In this document: positions 1 through 8,446 of the stretch, one piece after another
Numbering within the stretch: position 1 is the first letter of the stretch
How the letters are laid out: every line of letters starts with the position of its first letter
Assembly (NCBI RefSeq): GCF_022984075.1
Contig: NZ_JALAAD010000001.1
Location: 248,001-312,000 of the forward strand
Source: Synechococcus sp. C9
GTDB lineage: Bacteria; Cyanobacteriota; Cyanobacteriia; Gloeomargaritales; Gloeomargaritaceae
Length of the DNA stretch: 64,000 nucleotides
Direction: 5' to 3'
Position numbers and translations under genes: made by a program
Notes under the pieces: model-generated
Told to the model about the DNA's origin: nothing
Database searches by the model: none
The model's input: the letters and a program-made list of their open reading frames with translations, nothing else

Positions 1-1367
1 GCGACCTGGCAGAGCCGTTCGATGCCGTAGAGTTCCCCCTGGGGGTTGGCCGCTTCGGTGATGCCATCGGTGAATAAAATGCCCCCGTCCCCCGGTTGCA
101 AGCGCACTTGGCGGTTCCGGACGTAGGGCTGAATGTCCGGTTCCAAGGCCAGGGGAAACCCCAAATCCAGGGTGTCAATCCGTTCCCAGTCCCCGTTGGT
201 TCGCAAAATAATCACTTCCTCGTGTTGCCCGGTGATGGACAACTGCCCCCGGTCGTGGTGCAAAAGGGTGAGGGTGAGGGTGCGGCCGTAGCCCATCCGG
301 GCCACGCTGTCATAAATCACCCGATTGAGAATGGTGAGCAAATGCGCCCCGCAGGATTCCCCCTGGGTGAGGAGCGTCCGTACCGCCACCTGGGTCATCA
401 GCATCAGCACCCCACTTTCCAGACCATGCCCGGTAATATCGCCGATGCTCAACCAGGTCTGTTGCCCCTGGGGATAGACGTCGTAATAATCCCCCCCCAC
501 CTCCGTCGCCGGGTACATCACACCGCTGACCGCCAACTGGGGGGTATGGGCCAATTCCTCGGGCCGGGGCAGGGACAGGGCTTGCAATTGGCGGGCCACC
601 GCCACTTCCGCCCTAAGGCGCAGGTTATCCGATTGGAGTTGGTGGTTGAGGGTTTGAATCTGGGCATTCGCCTCTGCCAGTTGGTTGGTGCGCTGTTGGA
701 CTTTTTCCTCCAGTTCTTCATTCAATTGCTCCAAGCGCTGAATCATCGGGTTGCTCACCCGCAGGAAGAGAAACGCCCCCAGCCCATTCACCACCATCGC
801 CGCCCCCAGGGCGATCCAACTGGCGTGGAGAAAGGGTTCCCGCACCTCGCTCAGATGAATTTGGTTGGCCACCACCCAATTCAAACCCTGCACCGGCTCG
901 ATGGCGGCCAAGACCTGCCTCTGGGTTTGCAAGGGGATTACCCCAACGAAGCGCTGGGGTGGGGTGCGGACCATTGCCGCCAGTAATCCCCCTTCTCGCA
1001 GTAAGGTCTGGCGGGATTTGATGTTGACCGCTAGTTCCAGTTCCACATCGTCCCAACGGCTGACGAAAATTTGGAAATCATCACCCGTGGGGATCAGGAG
1101 AATAAACTCCCCCGTCCGGGCGGAGCCGGTAAAACGACGGGCGGCTTCCTGGGCAATACTTAAGGTGAGCGGGATGTTTTTCGTTTGCCGGAATGTCTCT
1201 TCCAATAACCGCACCTGGCTATTGTTGGTTTCCTGGAGCCGCTCCAGGTTTTCCCGCACCGTCGCCCGAAACAAAATCAGCATCACCACCCCTGCCACCA
1301 CCAGGGCGACCCCATTCATAATCAGGAGCAACAACCCAAACCGTTGCCGGTAACGGGACCAGGGCAT
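1..1367 (-). CDS. SpoIIE/PP2C-type protein phosphatase with membrane sensor region (partial)
   Basis: The gene runs off the left edge, so its C-terminus is missing; about 455 codons are visible. Translated on the minus strand from ATG at 1367 it starts MPWSRYRQRFG, with a membrane segment at about residues 11-33 and a second at about 181-203 that bracket an extracytoplasmic sensor region. A short coiled coil follows ('LEEKVQQRTNQLAEAN'). The catalytic domain then shows the SpoIIE signatures GGDYYD (about 291-296), GDITGHG and TDGITEA, whose Asp residues bind the metal ions in this family. Such proteins dephosphorylate anti-sigma-factor antagonists; the partner is not visible here. The start lies 3 bases after the hisZ stop, so the two are probably co-transcribed. 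Confidence 0.85.
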   Translation of the reverse strand, partial: MPWSRYRQRFGLLLLIMNGVALVVAGVVMLILFRATVRENLERLQETNNSQVRLLEETFRQTKNIPLTLSIAQEAARRFTGSARTGEFILLIPTGDDFQIFVSRWDDVELELAVNIKSRQTLLREGGLLAAMVRTPPQRFVGVIPLQTQRQVLAAIEPVQGLNWVVANQIHLSEVREPFLHASWIALGAAMVVNGLGAFLFLRVSNPMIQRLEQLNEELEEKVQQRTNQLAEANAQIQTLNHQLQSDNLRLRAEVAVARQLQALSLPRPEELAHTPQLAVSGVMYPATEVGGDYYDVYPQGQQTWLSIGDITGHGLESGVLMLMTQVAVRTLLTQGESCGAHLLTILNRVIYDSVARMGYGRTLTLTLLHHDRGQLSITGQHEEVIILRTNGDWERIDTLDLGFPLALEPDIQPYVRNRQVRLQPGDGGILFTDGITEAANPQGELYGIERLCQV

Positions 1368-1370
1368 GAT

Positions 1371-2528
1371 TCACGCCGGGGCAATCAGGGCACCGCTGGC
1401 ATCCACCCAGACCAGTCCCTGGGAAGGCGGTTCCTGGGGCGGTGTCAGCGCCAATTCCACCCGCTGGTCGGGGTATTGGTGCCGCAGGGATTGGGCATGA
1501 TCCAGGGCCGCCCGGTAGGCCGTTTCCCCCCGGGGAATCACCACCCAATCGGGACGGGCGGGGCGTTGGGGCAAAACCCCCAAGGGCAAAAGTTGCTGAT
1601 GCAGGGTTTCCAAATTCAGGGAAAAGCCAATCCCCGGCACGGTTTTCCCCTGGGGATGGTAGGCACCCACCAGGTCATCGTAACGCCCTCCCTGCCCCAC
1701 CAACTGCACCGTATGCCCCTGGGTCACCGCCACCTGCAGGACGATCCCCGTGTAATAATCCCAGGGTTGCAAGAGACTCACATCCACAACCAGGGGAAAC
1801 CCGGCGGGCAGAAGTTCCACCAGGGATTTCAGGTGATTCACCCGCTGCCATTGCTGGGGCGTGAGTTCCCAGGTACCCAACCGCTGAAAGACCTGTGCCG
1901 GTTCCCCCCGCAAATCCAGCCACGCCAACGCCTGTTCTCGCCAGGGGGAGGGCAATTGCCCCAAGGCCACCCGGTCTAAATGGATGAGTGCCTGGGTCAC
2001 CAGGGTCTGCCAAACCGGGGGAAACCCCTGAATCCACAACCGGGTCAACCCCGCCTCCCCCAAAACCACCCGCCAGGGGGGCAAGTGAATCGCCGTCAAG
2101 CCATCCTGCAACAGCCGTAATATTTCCGCATCCGCCAAGAGTCCCCCCGCTCCCAGCAGTTCCACCCCCACCTGAAACGACTCCTGGCAATGCCCCCGTT
2201 GGGGATGGGGCCGAAATACATTCGCCACATAGTAAAGCCGTTGGGGATGGGGCACCTGCCCCCAGCGACTGGCCGCCACCCGGGCAATGGAAGCCGTCAC
2301 ATCGGGACGCAGGCCGTAAATCCCATCCCGGTCTTGAATTTGTACCACCCGCTCCGGGCGCACCCGTCCTCCCGCCACCAGGGTATCCAACCGCTCCAGG
2401 GTGGGGGTGACCACCCGTTGATAGCCCCAGCGGTGAAAGGCTCCCTGCAACCGTTCCCGAATCCAGGTTTTCTGGATCACCTCCAGGGGCAATAAATCCC
2501 GACTGCCGGTGGGCGGCTGGAAGCTCAT
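1371..2528 (-). CDS. hisZ: ATP phosphoribosyltransferase regulatory subunit HisZ
   Basis: This is a HisRS-like paralogue without aminoacylation function that pairs with short-form HisG to catalyse and regulate the first step of histidine synthesis. The sequence has the class II synthetase fold signatures: 'GSRDLLP' near the N-terminus, a motif-2-like 'FRPHPQRGHCQESFQVG', and 'GGRYDDLVG' late in the protein. Length (385 aa) suits HisZ, and the C-terminal anticodon domain of true HisRS is not recognisable. I chose ATG 2528 (MSFQPPTGSRD), 7 bases after the upstream stop; the longer start at 2555 would overlap that gene by 20 bases. A true HisRS cannot be fully excluded by eye. Confidence 0.82.
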   Translation of the reverse strand: MSFQPPTGSRDLLPLEVIQKTWIRERLQGAFHRWGYQRVVTPTLERLDTLVAGGRVRPERVVQIQDRDGIYGLRPDVTASIARVAASRWGQVPHPQRLYYVANVFRPHPQRGHCQESFQVGVELLGAGGLLADAEILRLLQDGLTAIHLPPWRVVLGEAGLTRLWIQGFPPVWQTLVTQALIHLDRVALGQLPSPWREQALAWLDLRGEPAQVFQRLGTWELTPQQWQRVNHLKSLVELLPAGFPLVVDVSLLQPWDYYTGIVLQVAVTQGHTVQLVGQGGRYDDLVGAYHPQGKTVPGIGFSLNLETLHQQLLPLGVLPQRPARPDWVVIPRGETAYRAALDHAQSLRHQYPDQRVELALTPPQEPPSQGLVWVDASGALIAPA

Positions 2529-2535
2529 GTACCGC

Positions 2536-3456
2536 TCATTTACCAAAGAAACCAAACAGACCCTTGCCCTTCTTCTTTTCGGGGGTGGTTTTGGCTTTGG
2601 CCTCGTTCTCCTTGGCTTGCTTGGCCAGCATTTTCTCCACCACTTCCAGCCCTTGGCTCGCCCGGGTATTACTTGGGTCCCGTTTCAAGGCCCGTTCAAA
2701 ATGGATTTTCGCCATTTTCAGTTGGTTGGTCTGGAGGTAAACATAACCCTTTAGGCTCAAACAACGGGCATCGCCACTGTCCAATTTCAACGCATCATCC
2801 AATTCCCGCAGGGCACCGGGATAATCTTTCATCCGCACCAATTCCTCGGCTCGGTTGTAGAACTGATCCAGGAAGGAAGGTTTCGCCGGTTCGGGGGCGG
2901 CTGGGGGTGGGGTGCTCGCCGCTGGGGCTTCCGGGGTCGCAACTGGGGTCGGGGCGGGACGATTCACAAAGGCCACCGTATTCCCCGCATACTGCCAGCG
3001 CAACATGGCGAGATTCAGTTCGCTGATTTCGTTGATCACCTGCATGGTTTCGTGGGGGACGGCAAACTGCCGCTCGTTGAGTTTTCCCAAGGTTTCCCGG
3101 TAATAGGTTTCCGGGTCGGATTGGCGCAACAGCAGATTGGCGGCTTCGGTTTCAAAAGGGAGGGTGTCCTGGGCGACCCGTTGCCCAATCATTTTCAAAA
3201 TCAGGTTATGCTCCGCCCGCACCTTATCGTTGAACAGTTTTTCGTAGGCGGGATTCACCAACCGGGAGAGGAGTTGGGCGGCAATCTGCCGGTCTTCTTC
3301 ACTCAGATGGCCGGTGGTGTCCGGGTGCAAGGCCCGCGCTACCCGCATATAGCGACGGCGAATGTCCTGGGGACCCGCATCCAAGGGCACGCCCAAAATG
3401 GCATGGTAATCTATTTGCTGAAAGCGGCCTAGTCCTTGTTGAATGCTGAAATCCAT
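2536..3456 (-). CDS. J-domain protein with C-terminal TPR repeats
   Basis: A 306-residue protein. Residues 16-80 form a J-like domain with the HPD tripeptide at 44-46 that DnaJ proteins use to stimulate Hsp70 ATPase. A Pro/Ala-rich linker (about 175-195) separates it from two TPR-like helical repeats ('EELVRMKDYPGALRELDDAL' and 'GYVYLQTNQLKMAKIHFERA'). The C-terminus is Lys-rich and ends GLFGFFGK. It is probably a co-chaperone or assembly factor that recruits a client through the TPRs; the client is unknown. It lies directly upstream of hisZ with 7 bases between and likely heads that transcript. Confidence 0.75.
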   Translation of the reverse strand: MDFSIQQGLGRFQQIDYHAILGVPLDAGPQDIRRRYMRVARALHPDTTGHLSEEDRQIAAQLLSRLVNPAYEKLFNDKVRAEHNLILKMIGQRVAQDTLPFETEAANLLLRQSDPETYYRETLGKLNERQFAVPHETMQVINEISELNLAMLRWQYAGNTVAFVNRPAPTPVATPEAPAASTPPPAAPEPAKPSFLDQFYNRAEELVRMKDYPGALRELDDALKLDSGDARCLSLKGYVYLQTNQLKMAKIHFERALKRDPSNTRASQGLEVVEKMLAKQAKENEAKAKTTPEKKKGKGLFGFFGK

Positions 3457-3555
3457 AGGGTTTGGCGGGTGAAGCAGATGTGGTCTAATCAGTATAACCT
3501 GGACTTTTCGTCATGTCTGATTCCCGATTGAACCCGTGCGTGAGAGTTTTGTGTC

Positions 3556-4380
3556 ATGTCTCTTTCTATCCTACTGTACCAAGTGGATGCCTTCACCGAC
3601 CAACTCTTTGGCGGTAATCCGGCGGCGGTTTGTCCCTTGGCGGCACCCCTTCCCCCTGGGCTATGTCAGGCGATTGCCCTGGAAAATCACCTCTCGGAAA
3701 CGGCGTTTCTCTGGCCGGATGGGACGGGCGGCTACCACATCCGCTGGTTTACCCCGACTCAGGAGGTGGATTTGTGCGGCCATGCCACTTTGGCGGCGGC
3801 CTACGTGGTGGGGGAATTTGTGGAACCCGGTTGTGACCAGGTGCGGTTCCAGAGTCGCCAAGAAACCCTGACCGTTCGCAAACAGGGGGATTTGTGGGAA
3901 TTGGATTTCCCCCGCTGGCCGTTGACCCCGGCGGAACCGACGGCGCCGTTAATTGCTGGGTTGGGACTCACTCCCCAAGCGGTCTGCCGCAGTCCCAGGG
4001 ATATTGTGGCGGTGGTCGCCGACCCGGAGGTGGTGAAACATCTGCAACCGGATTACGCCCAACTGGCTCAGTTGGACTGTTTGGGGGTGATCGTCACGGC
4101 TGAGGGGCGGGGGGTGGATTTTGTCTCCCGGTTTTTTGCTCCCCAAGCGGGCATTCCCGAAGACCCGGTGACGGGTTCGGCGCACTGTGCCTTGGTGCCC
4201 TACTGGGGCGAACGCCTGGGCAAAACTGAACTGCACGCCCGGCAACTCTCCCCCCGGGGCGGCGAATTGTGGTGTACCCTCACGCCCGAGCGGGTGCTAA
4301 TCCGGGGCGGGGCGGTCTGCTATCTCACCGGGCAAATTCATCTGGGGGAACCCATGACCCCCATCCCTCAACAAATGTAA
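3556..4380 (+). CDS. PhzF-family isomerase/epimerase
   Basis: A 274-residue protein of the phenazine-biosynthesis-like PhzF family, which has a diaminopimelate-epimerase fold. Family marks are the start 'YQVDAFTDQLFGGNPAAV', the catalytic Glu in LSETAF (E48), 'VDLCGHATLAAA' and the C-terminal 'EDPVTGSAHC'. Members isomerise small substrates by moving a proton with that Glu. No phenazine genes are nearby, so the substrate is unknown and a role in phenazine synthesis should not be assumed. It is divergent from the J-domain gene, with about 100 bases between them for promoters. Confidence 0.85.
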   Translation: MSLSILLYQVDAFTDQLFGGNPAAVCPLAAPLPPGLCQAIALENHLSETAFLWPDGTGGYHIRWFTPTQEVDLCGHATLAAAYVVGEFVEPGCDQVRFQSRQETLTVRKQGDLWELDFPRWPLTPAEPTAPLIAGLGLTPQAVCRSPRDIVAVVADPEVVKHLQPDYAQLAQLDCLGVIVTAEGRGVDFVSRFFAPQAGIPEDPVTGSAHCALVPYWGERLGKTELHARQLSPRGGELWCTLTPERVLIRGGAVCYLTGQIHLGEPMTPIPQQM

Positions 4381-4478
4381 AAAAAACTCTAAAAATCTTA
4401 AACAATTAACACCTCTGCCCCAAGGTTTCTTTGATACTTGTAAGTAAGTATGATTTGTATGATTTGGGGGCAAAATTA

Positions 4479-4883
4479 ATGAATCACTCCTGGAGTAAGC
4501 AGGTAGGTTGGCTCGGTATGACCCTGGTAACGGCGGTGGCTCTGGTGACCCTGCCCACGCCAGCCGGGAACACCCAACCGGATACCTTTGGTGCCATCAG
4601 TTGGTCGCGACGCACGGGTGCCCAGGGGTATGCCTGGGGCTACAATAACCGGGCGGCGGCGGAAAATCGTTCCCTGCGGGAATGTGAAGCCAGTGCCGGG
4701 ACAGGGGATTGCCGGGTGATGGTGTGGTTCCGCAATGCCTGTGGTTCGATTGCCCAAACCCGGGATGGGTCGGTGGGCACGGGCTGGGGGAGCAATCCCG
4801 CCCTGGCGGAAAAATACGCCCTGCAATCCTGTCGCCAATATGGACCCTGCCGGGTCTCCCGCACCTTCTGTTCCAACGAATAG
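4479..4883 (+). CDS. secreted DUF4189-family protein
   Basis: A 134-residue exported protein. Starting at ATG 4479 gives a classical signal peptide: basic 'SKQ', hydrophobic core 'VGWLGMTLVTAVALV', then a break near residue 30. An upstream in-frame start at 4431 would add 16 residues in front of the signal peptide and is less likely. The mature part has the DUF4189 pattern: 'FGAISWSR', repeated Ala-rich segments that each end in a Cys (RECEASAG, DCRVMVWF, NACGSIA, QSCRQYGPC). The six Cys probably form disulfides in the periplasm. Function is unknown. The final residues FCSNE precede the stop. Confidence 0.7.
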   Translation: MNHSWSKQVGWLGMTLVTAVALVTLPTPAGNTQPDTFGAISWSRRTGAQGYAWGYNNRAAAENRSLRECEASAGTGDCRVMVWFRNACGSIAQTRDGSVGTGWGSNPALAEKYALQSCRQYGPCRVSRTFCSNE

Positions 4884-4887
4884 GCGT

Positions 4888-5184
4888 TCAAAACCCAGCT
4901 TCCGCTAAGCGTTGGCTAAATTCCGCCCAACTGAGATTTTGCTCCAAGTACTGAATCTGCTGGGGATGATAGGGGGCTTGGATGCGATCCACCCACAGAA
5001 TTTCCGCATCCGCTGCCAAAACCGGCACATCCGGCTCAAAGGCGGTGGCACGGGTCAGGGAACTGGTAAAGCCTTTGTAGATTAGAATTTCCCCCTCCCC
5101 CTGTTCATCCCGAACCGTTAACCGCAGTACCTCCCGGGGGTGGGAACGGCTGTAATTTTCCAAACGCTCTTGGGGAGTGGTCAT
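4888..5184 (-). CDS. conserved hypothetical protein, 98 aa
   Basis: A small soluble protein of 98 residues, acidic overall, with no membrane segment or signal peptide. It starts MTTPQERLENYSRSHP and contains a predicted beta-rich stretch ('VLRLTVRDEQGEGEILIYKG') followed by a C-terminal helical part rich in Gln. I recognise the style of a conserved cyanobacterial family but cannot assign a function. Its ATG at 5184 lies 3 bases from the stop of the upstream membrane-protein gene, so the pair is probably one operon. Confidence 0.6.
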   Translation of the reverse strand: MTTPQERLENYSRSHPREVLRLTVRDEQGEGEILIYKGFTSSLTRATAFEPDVPVLAADAEILWVDRIQAPYHPQQIQYLEQNLSWAEFSQRLAEAGF

Positions 5185-5187
5185 GGT

Positions 5188-5781
5188 TTAAGAAAGAGCC
5201 GTGCGACCTTGTTTGGCTAACCGTACCAGCAGAAAATAAGCCAGACAAAAGCCATACACCACCAAACCCACAATCCCCCAAAACCCCAAATCCGCCGGGG
5301 ATGTGCCCCGATGGAACCATTCCCGATAGCCCCAGGGTGCCGCCAACCACACCCGACATTGGTTATCCGCCAGCAGGGCAGGCATACTCTTTAGCCCACA
5401 GCCCCAAAAGGGTACCATTGCCACCGCCCCCAAACTCGCTGACCAGGTGACAACCCACCGCCAGATATTCGTCACCCGCGCCAACAGCCCCGGACGTTCC
5501 ACCAGTTCCTCATTCAAATCCAGCCAAAACCACAGGGAAACCGGGATCAACACCTGCGCCAAAAAAGAAGTGAAAAAACTCACCGGCAAAGCGGCAATCA
5601 TTAAATACACATTGATCATCAACAAACTCGCCACCTGCCAATAAATCCGCAATAGGGTCACCACCGCCCGTGCCCGCTGACTCCACGCCCAGACCAGCAA
5701 CCCCAGGGGCACCAGCACATAAAACAGTACCGCCACCCGGTAATACATCCAAACCAACGTAGTCAACCAGCTTTCCGGCAT
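5188..5781 (-). CDS. DUF3177-family integral membrane protein
   Basis: A 197-residue polytopic membrane protein. Hydrophobic segments are visible at about residues 14-33, 48-66, 68-90, 103-125 and 162-186. The N-terminal part ('LVWMYYRVAVLFYVLVPLGL' and 'LLRIYWQVASLL') matches the pattern I associate with DUF3177, a family found in cyanobacteria and plants. Function is unknown. It precedes the 98-aa gene on the same strand and probably shares its promoter, which would lie in the AT-rich 5782-5903 interval. Confidence 0.65.
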   Translation of the reverse strand: MPESWLTTLVWMYYRVAVLFYVLVPLGLLVWAWSQRARAVVTLLRIYWQVASLLMINVYLMIAALPVSFFTSFLAQVLIPVSLWFWLDLNEELVERPGLLARVTNIWRWVVTWSASLGAVAMVPFWGCGLKSMPALLADNQCRVWLAAPWGYREWFHRGTSPADLGFWGIVGLVVYGFCLAYFLLVRLAKQGRTALS

Positions 5782-5903
5782 AGGGCTTTGGACACAGGTG
5801 GGGAAACATCACAGCCAAACTTAGTCTAAACCAACTTTGTCCCCCCGCTCACCCCCAGTCACGGTATTATTAAGTAGTGTAAACATTAAAAAAATATAAA
5901 AAC

Positions 5904-7130
5904 TTGTTTCAGAAGACCGGTTATACCCTGCGGTGGCTGAAGGGGGTGGGGGAGGTGCCCGCCCAACAGTGGAATGCGCTGGCATTGCCCTTGGCGACTC
6001 CCTTTTTGGAGTGGGAGTGGTTGAACCACCTGGAGACCTCCGGCAGTGCCATTCCCCGCACCGGCTGGTTGCCCCGGCATTTGACCCTTTGGCGGGGAAA
6101 TACCCTGGTGGCGGCGGCTCCCCTCTACCTCAAGGGGCACAGCTACGGGGAATTTGTCTTTGACCACCAGTGGGCGGAATTAGCCTATCGGTTGGGGGAA
6201 CCCTACTATCCCAAGCTGGTGGGGATGACCCCTTTTACCCCGGCGGTGGGCTATCGGTTTTTGATAGCGCAGGGGGAAAGTGGGGTGAATGAGCTTTTTT
6301 TGGAAGCGATTGACCAGTTTTGCCAACGGGAGGGCATTTCCAGTTGTCATTTTTTATTTGCCGACCCGGAATGGAGCGAGGCGGTCGTGCCCCTGGGCTG
6401 GCATCGGTGGTTACATCACCATTACCTTTGGCAAAATCACCATTACCAGTCCTTTGAAGATTATTTAGCCCATTTCAATGCCAATCAGCGGCGCAATATC
6501 AAACGGGAACGGCAGGCGGTACACAAGGCGGGGATACGGATGCACACCTTGCACGGGGCGGAGATTCCCGAGCATTTTTTGAGTGTGATGTATGACCTGT
6601 ATAGCAACACCTGCGACCGATTTCTCTGGGGGAGTAAGTATTTAACGCGGCAATTTTTTCAAAGTTTATACCGGGATTATCGGCATCGCTTATTATTCAG
6701 TGTTGCCACTACCAACCAAGGGGGAAATGAGCCAGTGGGGATGGCTTTTTGTATCATCAAAAACCAGCAATTGTATGGGCGGTATTGGGGGGCATGGCAG
6801 GAGGTGGATTCCCTGCATTTTGAGACCTGTTATTACACTCCCATTGCCTGGGCGATTGACCAGGGGGTGCAGACGTTTGACCCTGGGGCGGGAGGACGGC
6901 ACAAGAAACGGCGGGGTTTTTGGGCAACTCCTAATTTCAGCCTGCACCGATTTTATACCCACCGGTTGGGAGCGATTTTGCCGGAATATATTCACCAGAC
7001 CAACGAATATACGATCCAGGAAATTCAGGCAATCAACGAAAACATTCCGCTCAAAGCGACTCCCCCCCAAACCCAGGTGGCGGGGATGACCCTTTCCATC
7101 CATGAGGAAACCGAAGAGGGAAATGATTAA
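5904..7130 (+). CDS. peptidogalycan-type GNAT acyltransferase (DUF482-like)
   Basis: A 408-residue protein of the PF04339/FemAB-related type. Supporting signatures are 'PFLEWEWLNHLETSGSA', 'PLYLKGHSYGEFVFDHQWA', 'NANQRRNIKRER' and 'FDPGAGGRHKKRRGF', which recur in this family. The double acyltransferase fold suggests transfer of an amino-acyl or acyl group, but donor and acceptor are unknown. The start codon is TTG at 5904; no ATG occurs earlier in frame and the next internal Met would remove conserved sequence. Upstream DNA is AT-rich and should hold the promoter. The last 30 residues are Thr/Gln-rich and may be disordered. Confidence 0.78.
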   Translation: MFQKTGYTLRWLKGVGEVPAQQWNALALPLATPFLEWEWLNHLETSGSAIPRTGWLPRHLTLWRGNTLVAAAPLYLKGHSYGEFVFDHQWAELAYRLGEPYYPKLVGMTPFTPAVGYRFLIAQGESGVNELFLEAIDQFCQREGISSCHFLFADPEWSEAVVPLGWHRWLHHHYLWQNHHYQSFEDYLAHFNANQRRNIKRERQAVHKAGIRMHTLHGAEIPEHFLSVMYDLYSNTCDRFLWGSKYLTRQFFQSLYRDYRHRLLFSVATTNQGGNEPVGMAFCIIKNQQLYGRYWGAWQEVDSLHFETCYYTPIAWAIDQGVQTFDPGAGGRHKKRRGFWATPNFSLHRFYTHRLGAILPEYIHQTNEYTIQEIQAINENIPLKATPPQTQVAGMTLSIHEETEEGND

Positions 7131-7164
7131 TTAATGCTTTCAATAAATCCCGATAATCCATAGG

Positions 7165-7304
7165 CTAGAACTAAGATGATGTAGTGCTGTGACCTTTGGC
7201 TTTCTATAGTCTTTTAAGTAGTTATGGGATGCAGTTAAAACTGACTTGCCATAGGGGAATTATGCCAAATTTTCAGAAACAATCAGTGACTCTTTGGGGG
7301 CGAT
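7165..7304. repeat. direct repeat, left copy, flanking the toxin-antitoxin module
   Basis: About 140 bp that recur at 8158-8297. The copies share 'gacctttggct' and 'actgacttgccatagg' blocks; a 56-bp core (7240-7295 and 8233-8288) looks identical, while the outer part has small changes and a short indel. The toxin-antitoxin genes lie between the copies. Confidence 0.85.
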
Positions 7305-7352
7305 AAGATGATTGATGTGGGGGTGATTCCTGAAGATTAGGGATTGGTATGC

Positions 7353-7358
7353 TATAAT
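7353..7358 (+). promoter_or_regulatory. -10 promoter box for the toxin-antitoxin pair
   Basis: A perfect TATAAT lies 34 bases before the antitoxin ATG, in AT-rich DNA. A weak -35 candidate is present upstream (7332-7340). This is a sequence-only prediction. Confidence 0.5.
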
Positions 7359-7391
7359 TAGGGAAAAATTTTTATGTTCTAGGATAAAACG

Positions 7392-7589
7392 ATGCAAATC
7401 TTAATTGACATTCCTGACTCGCTCTCTACTGAAAAGATTGATCAAATTATTGAAATGATTAAGAATCAATTAAACAATGAATCTGTTTCTATCAGAGTAG
7501 AAAAAGTGAAGCCTCGAAAAGTTTTTGCTCATCGTTTTGAAGTAGAGCAAATCAATATATCTAGTCGAGAATCTCTGCATGAGAGATAG
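7392..7589 (+). CDS. antitoxin of a PIN-domain toxin-antitoxin pair
   Basis: A 65-residue protein that starts MQILIDIPDSLSTEKIDQI and ends SRESLHER. The N-terminal strand-helix part ('ILIDIPDSLSTEKIDQIIEM') resembles small DNA-binding antitoxins, and the C-terminal half is charged, as expected for a toxin-neutralising tail. I cannot name the antitoxin family. Its 3' end overlaps the toxin start by 11 bases, which implies translational coupling. Base composition is far more AT-rich than the neighbours, a sign of transfer. Role is inferred from position next to a PIN protein. Confidence 0.7.
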   Translation: MQILIDIPDSLSTEKIDQIIEMIKNQLNNESVSIRVEKVKPRKVFAHRFEVEQINISSRESLHER

Positions 7590-7989
7590 AGTCTTTATTG
7601 ATACTAATATTTGGGTGTACTCTCATCTCAAACAAAAAGATGACCGTAAATCTGATATTGCCACCTCATTGTTAGAAAATCTACCTACATTGGTGATCAG
7701 TACTCAAGTTTTGAGTGAATACTACAGTGCAATGCTCAAGAATAAGGTTCCAGATCACCTAATCCAAGAGAATCTGGAGGTAATGATTAGCGTGTCCGAA
7801 GTTCAAGTTATTCAAATCAGCACTATCAGACTTTGCCATCGCCTAAAAATAAATAACGGTTTATCCTATTGGGACAGCTTGATTATGGCTAGTGCGATTG
7901 AGTCCAATTGTCAGTATTTGTATTCTGAAGATATGCAAAAAAATCAGATTATTGATAAACAAGTCCAAATTATTAATCCATTTCAATAG
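7579..7989 (+). CDS. VapC-like PIN-domain ribonuclease toxin
   Basis: A 136-residue PIN-domain protein. The acidic active-site set is complete: D8 in 'VFIDTNIW', E47 in 'QVLSEYY', D99 in 'LSYWDSLI' and D118 in 'LYSEDM'. PIN toxins bind Mg or Mn through these residues and cut RNA, often tRNA, when the antitoxin is lost. The RNA target cannot be told from sequence. It overlaps the antitoxin gene and shares its AT-rich composition. Together with the flanking direct repeats this looks like an acquired module. Confidence 0.85.
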   Translation: MRDRVFIDTNIWVYSHLKQKDDRKSDIATSLLENLPTLVISTQVLSEYYSAMLKNKVPDHLIQENLEVMISVSEVQVIQISTIRLCHRLKINNGLSYWDSLIMASAIESNCQYLYSEDMQKNQIIDKQVQIINPFQ

Positions 7990-8009
7990 TTATAGGGAAT
8001 CTCTATTTA

Positions 8010-8127
8010 GGGCACTTCTATAAATTTAAAGTTAGCGGTCGCAGGGGGGTACCCCCGCCCTTGGTTCTGTGTAATCTGAGCATTTTAGCGAAATAATCTT
8101 CCAGTGGTGACAATAAATAGAGGTACC
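8010..8127. repeat. dispersed miniature element (type A)
   Basis: A 118-bp copy with inverted ends: GGGCACTTCTA on the left and TAGAGGTACC on the right. Inside it carries the family hallmark, a 'ggtcgcaggggggtacccccg' type G/C hairpin next to 'ccttggttctg', and 'agcgaaataatcttccagtgg'. No coding capacity. Confidence 0.75.
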
Positions 8128-8157
8128 TAATAGTCACTTAAACAATTACACTAAAAA

Positions 8158-8297
8158 CTAGGACGGGGTAGTGTTGCGACCTTTGGCTTGCGATAGTTTT
8201 TTAAGCAGTTATAGAATACAGTTAAAATAAAAACTGACTTGCCATAGGGGAATTATGCCAAATTTTCAGAAACAATCAGTGACTCTTTAGGGGCTAT
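8158..8297. repeat. direct repeat, right copy, flanking the toxin-antitoxin module
   Basis: Second copy of the repeat at 7165-7304. After the shared core this copy continues into an open frame (8248-8415) that the left copy loses after about 14 codons, so the right copy may hold the older sequence. Confidence 0.85.
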
Positions 8298-8415
8298 CGC
8301 AATCCTCATTCTCGCCTTGGTGATTATCAATAATGCGGGTATTATTCTCAATAGCCATGAGTTAATATATGAAAAAATGACAATTCCCCAGAACGTTCCC
8401 CCTGGTTTATCCTAG
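8248..8415 (+). pseudogene. possible remnant of a small membrane protein
   Basis: An open frame of 55 codons without an ATG near its 5' end. It contains a strongly hydrophobic run ('SLGAIAILILALVIINNAG') that could span a membrane, followed by a polar tail. A TAG stop precedes the frame at 8245. It may be a broken gene, a gene with an unusual start, or chance. It begins inside the direct repeat, and the left repeat copy holds only its first residues. Confidence 0.3.
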
Positions 8416-8446
8416 GGACAACCACGATAAGTGCATTGTTTTGCCC

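Noticed and set aside
96-986. 296-codon plus-strand frame
   Set aside because: It is the antisense shadow of the SpoIIE-type phosphatase gene, which shows clear catalytic motifs on the minus strand.
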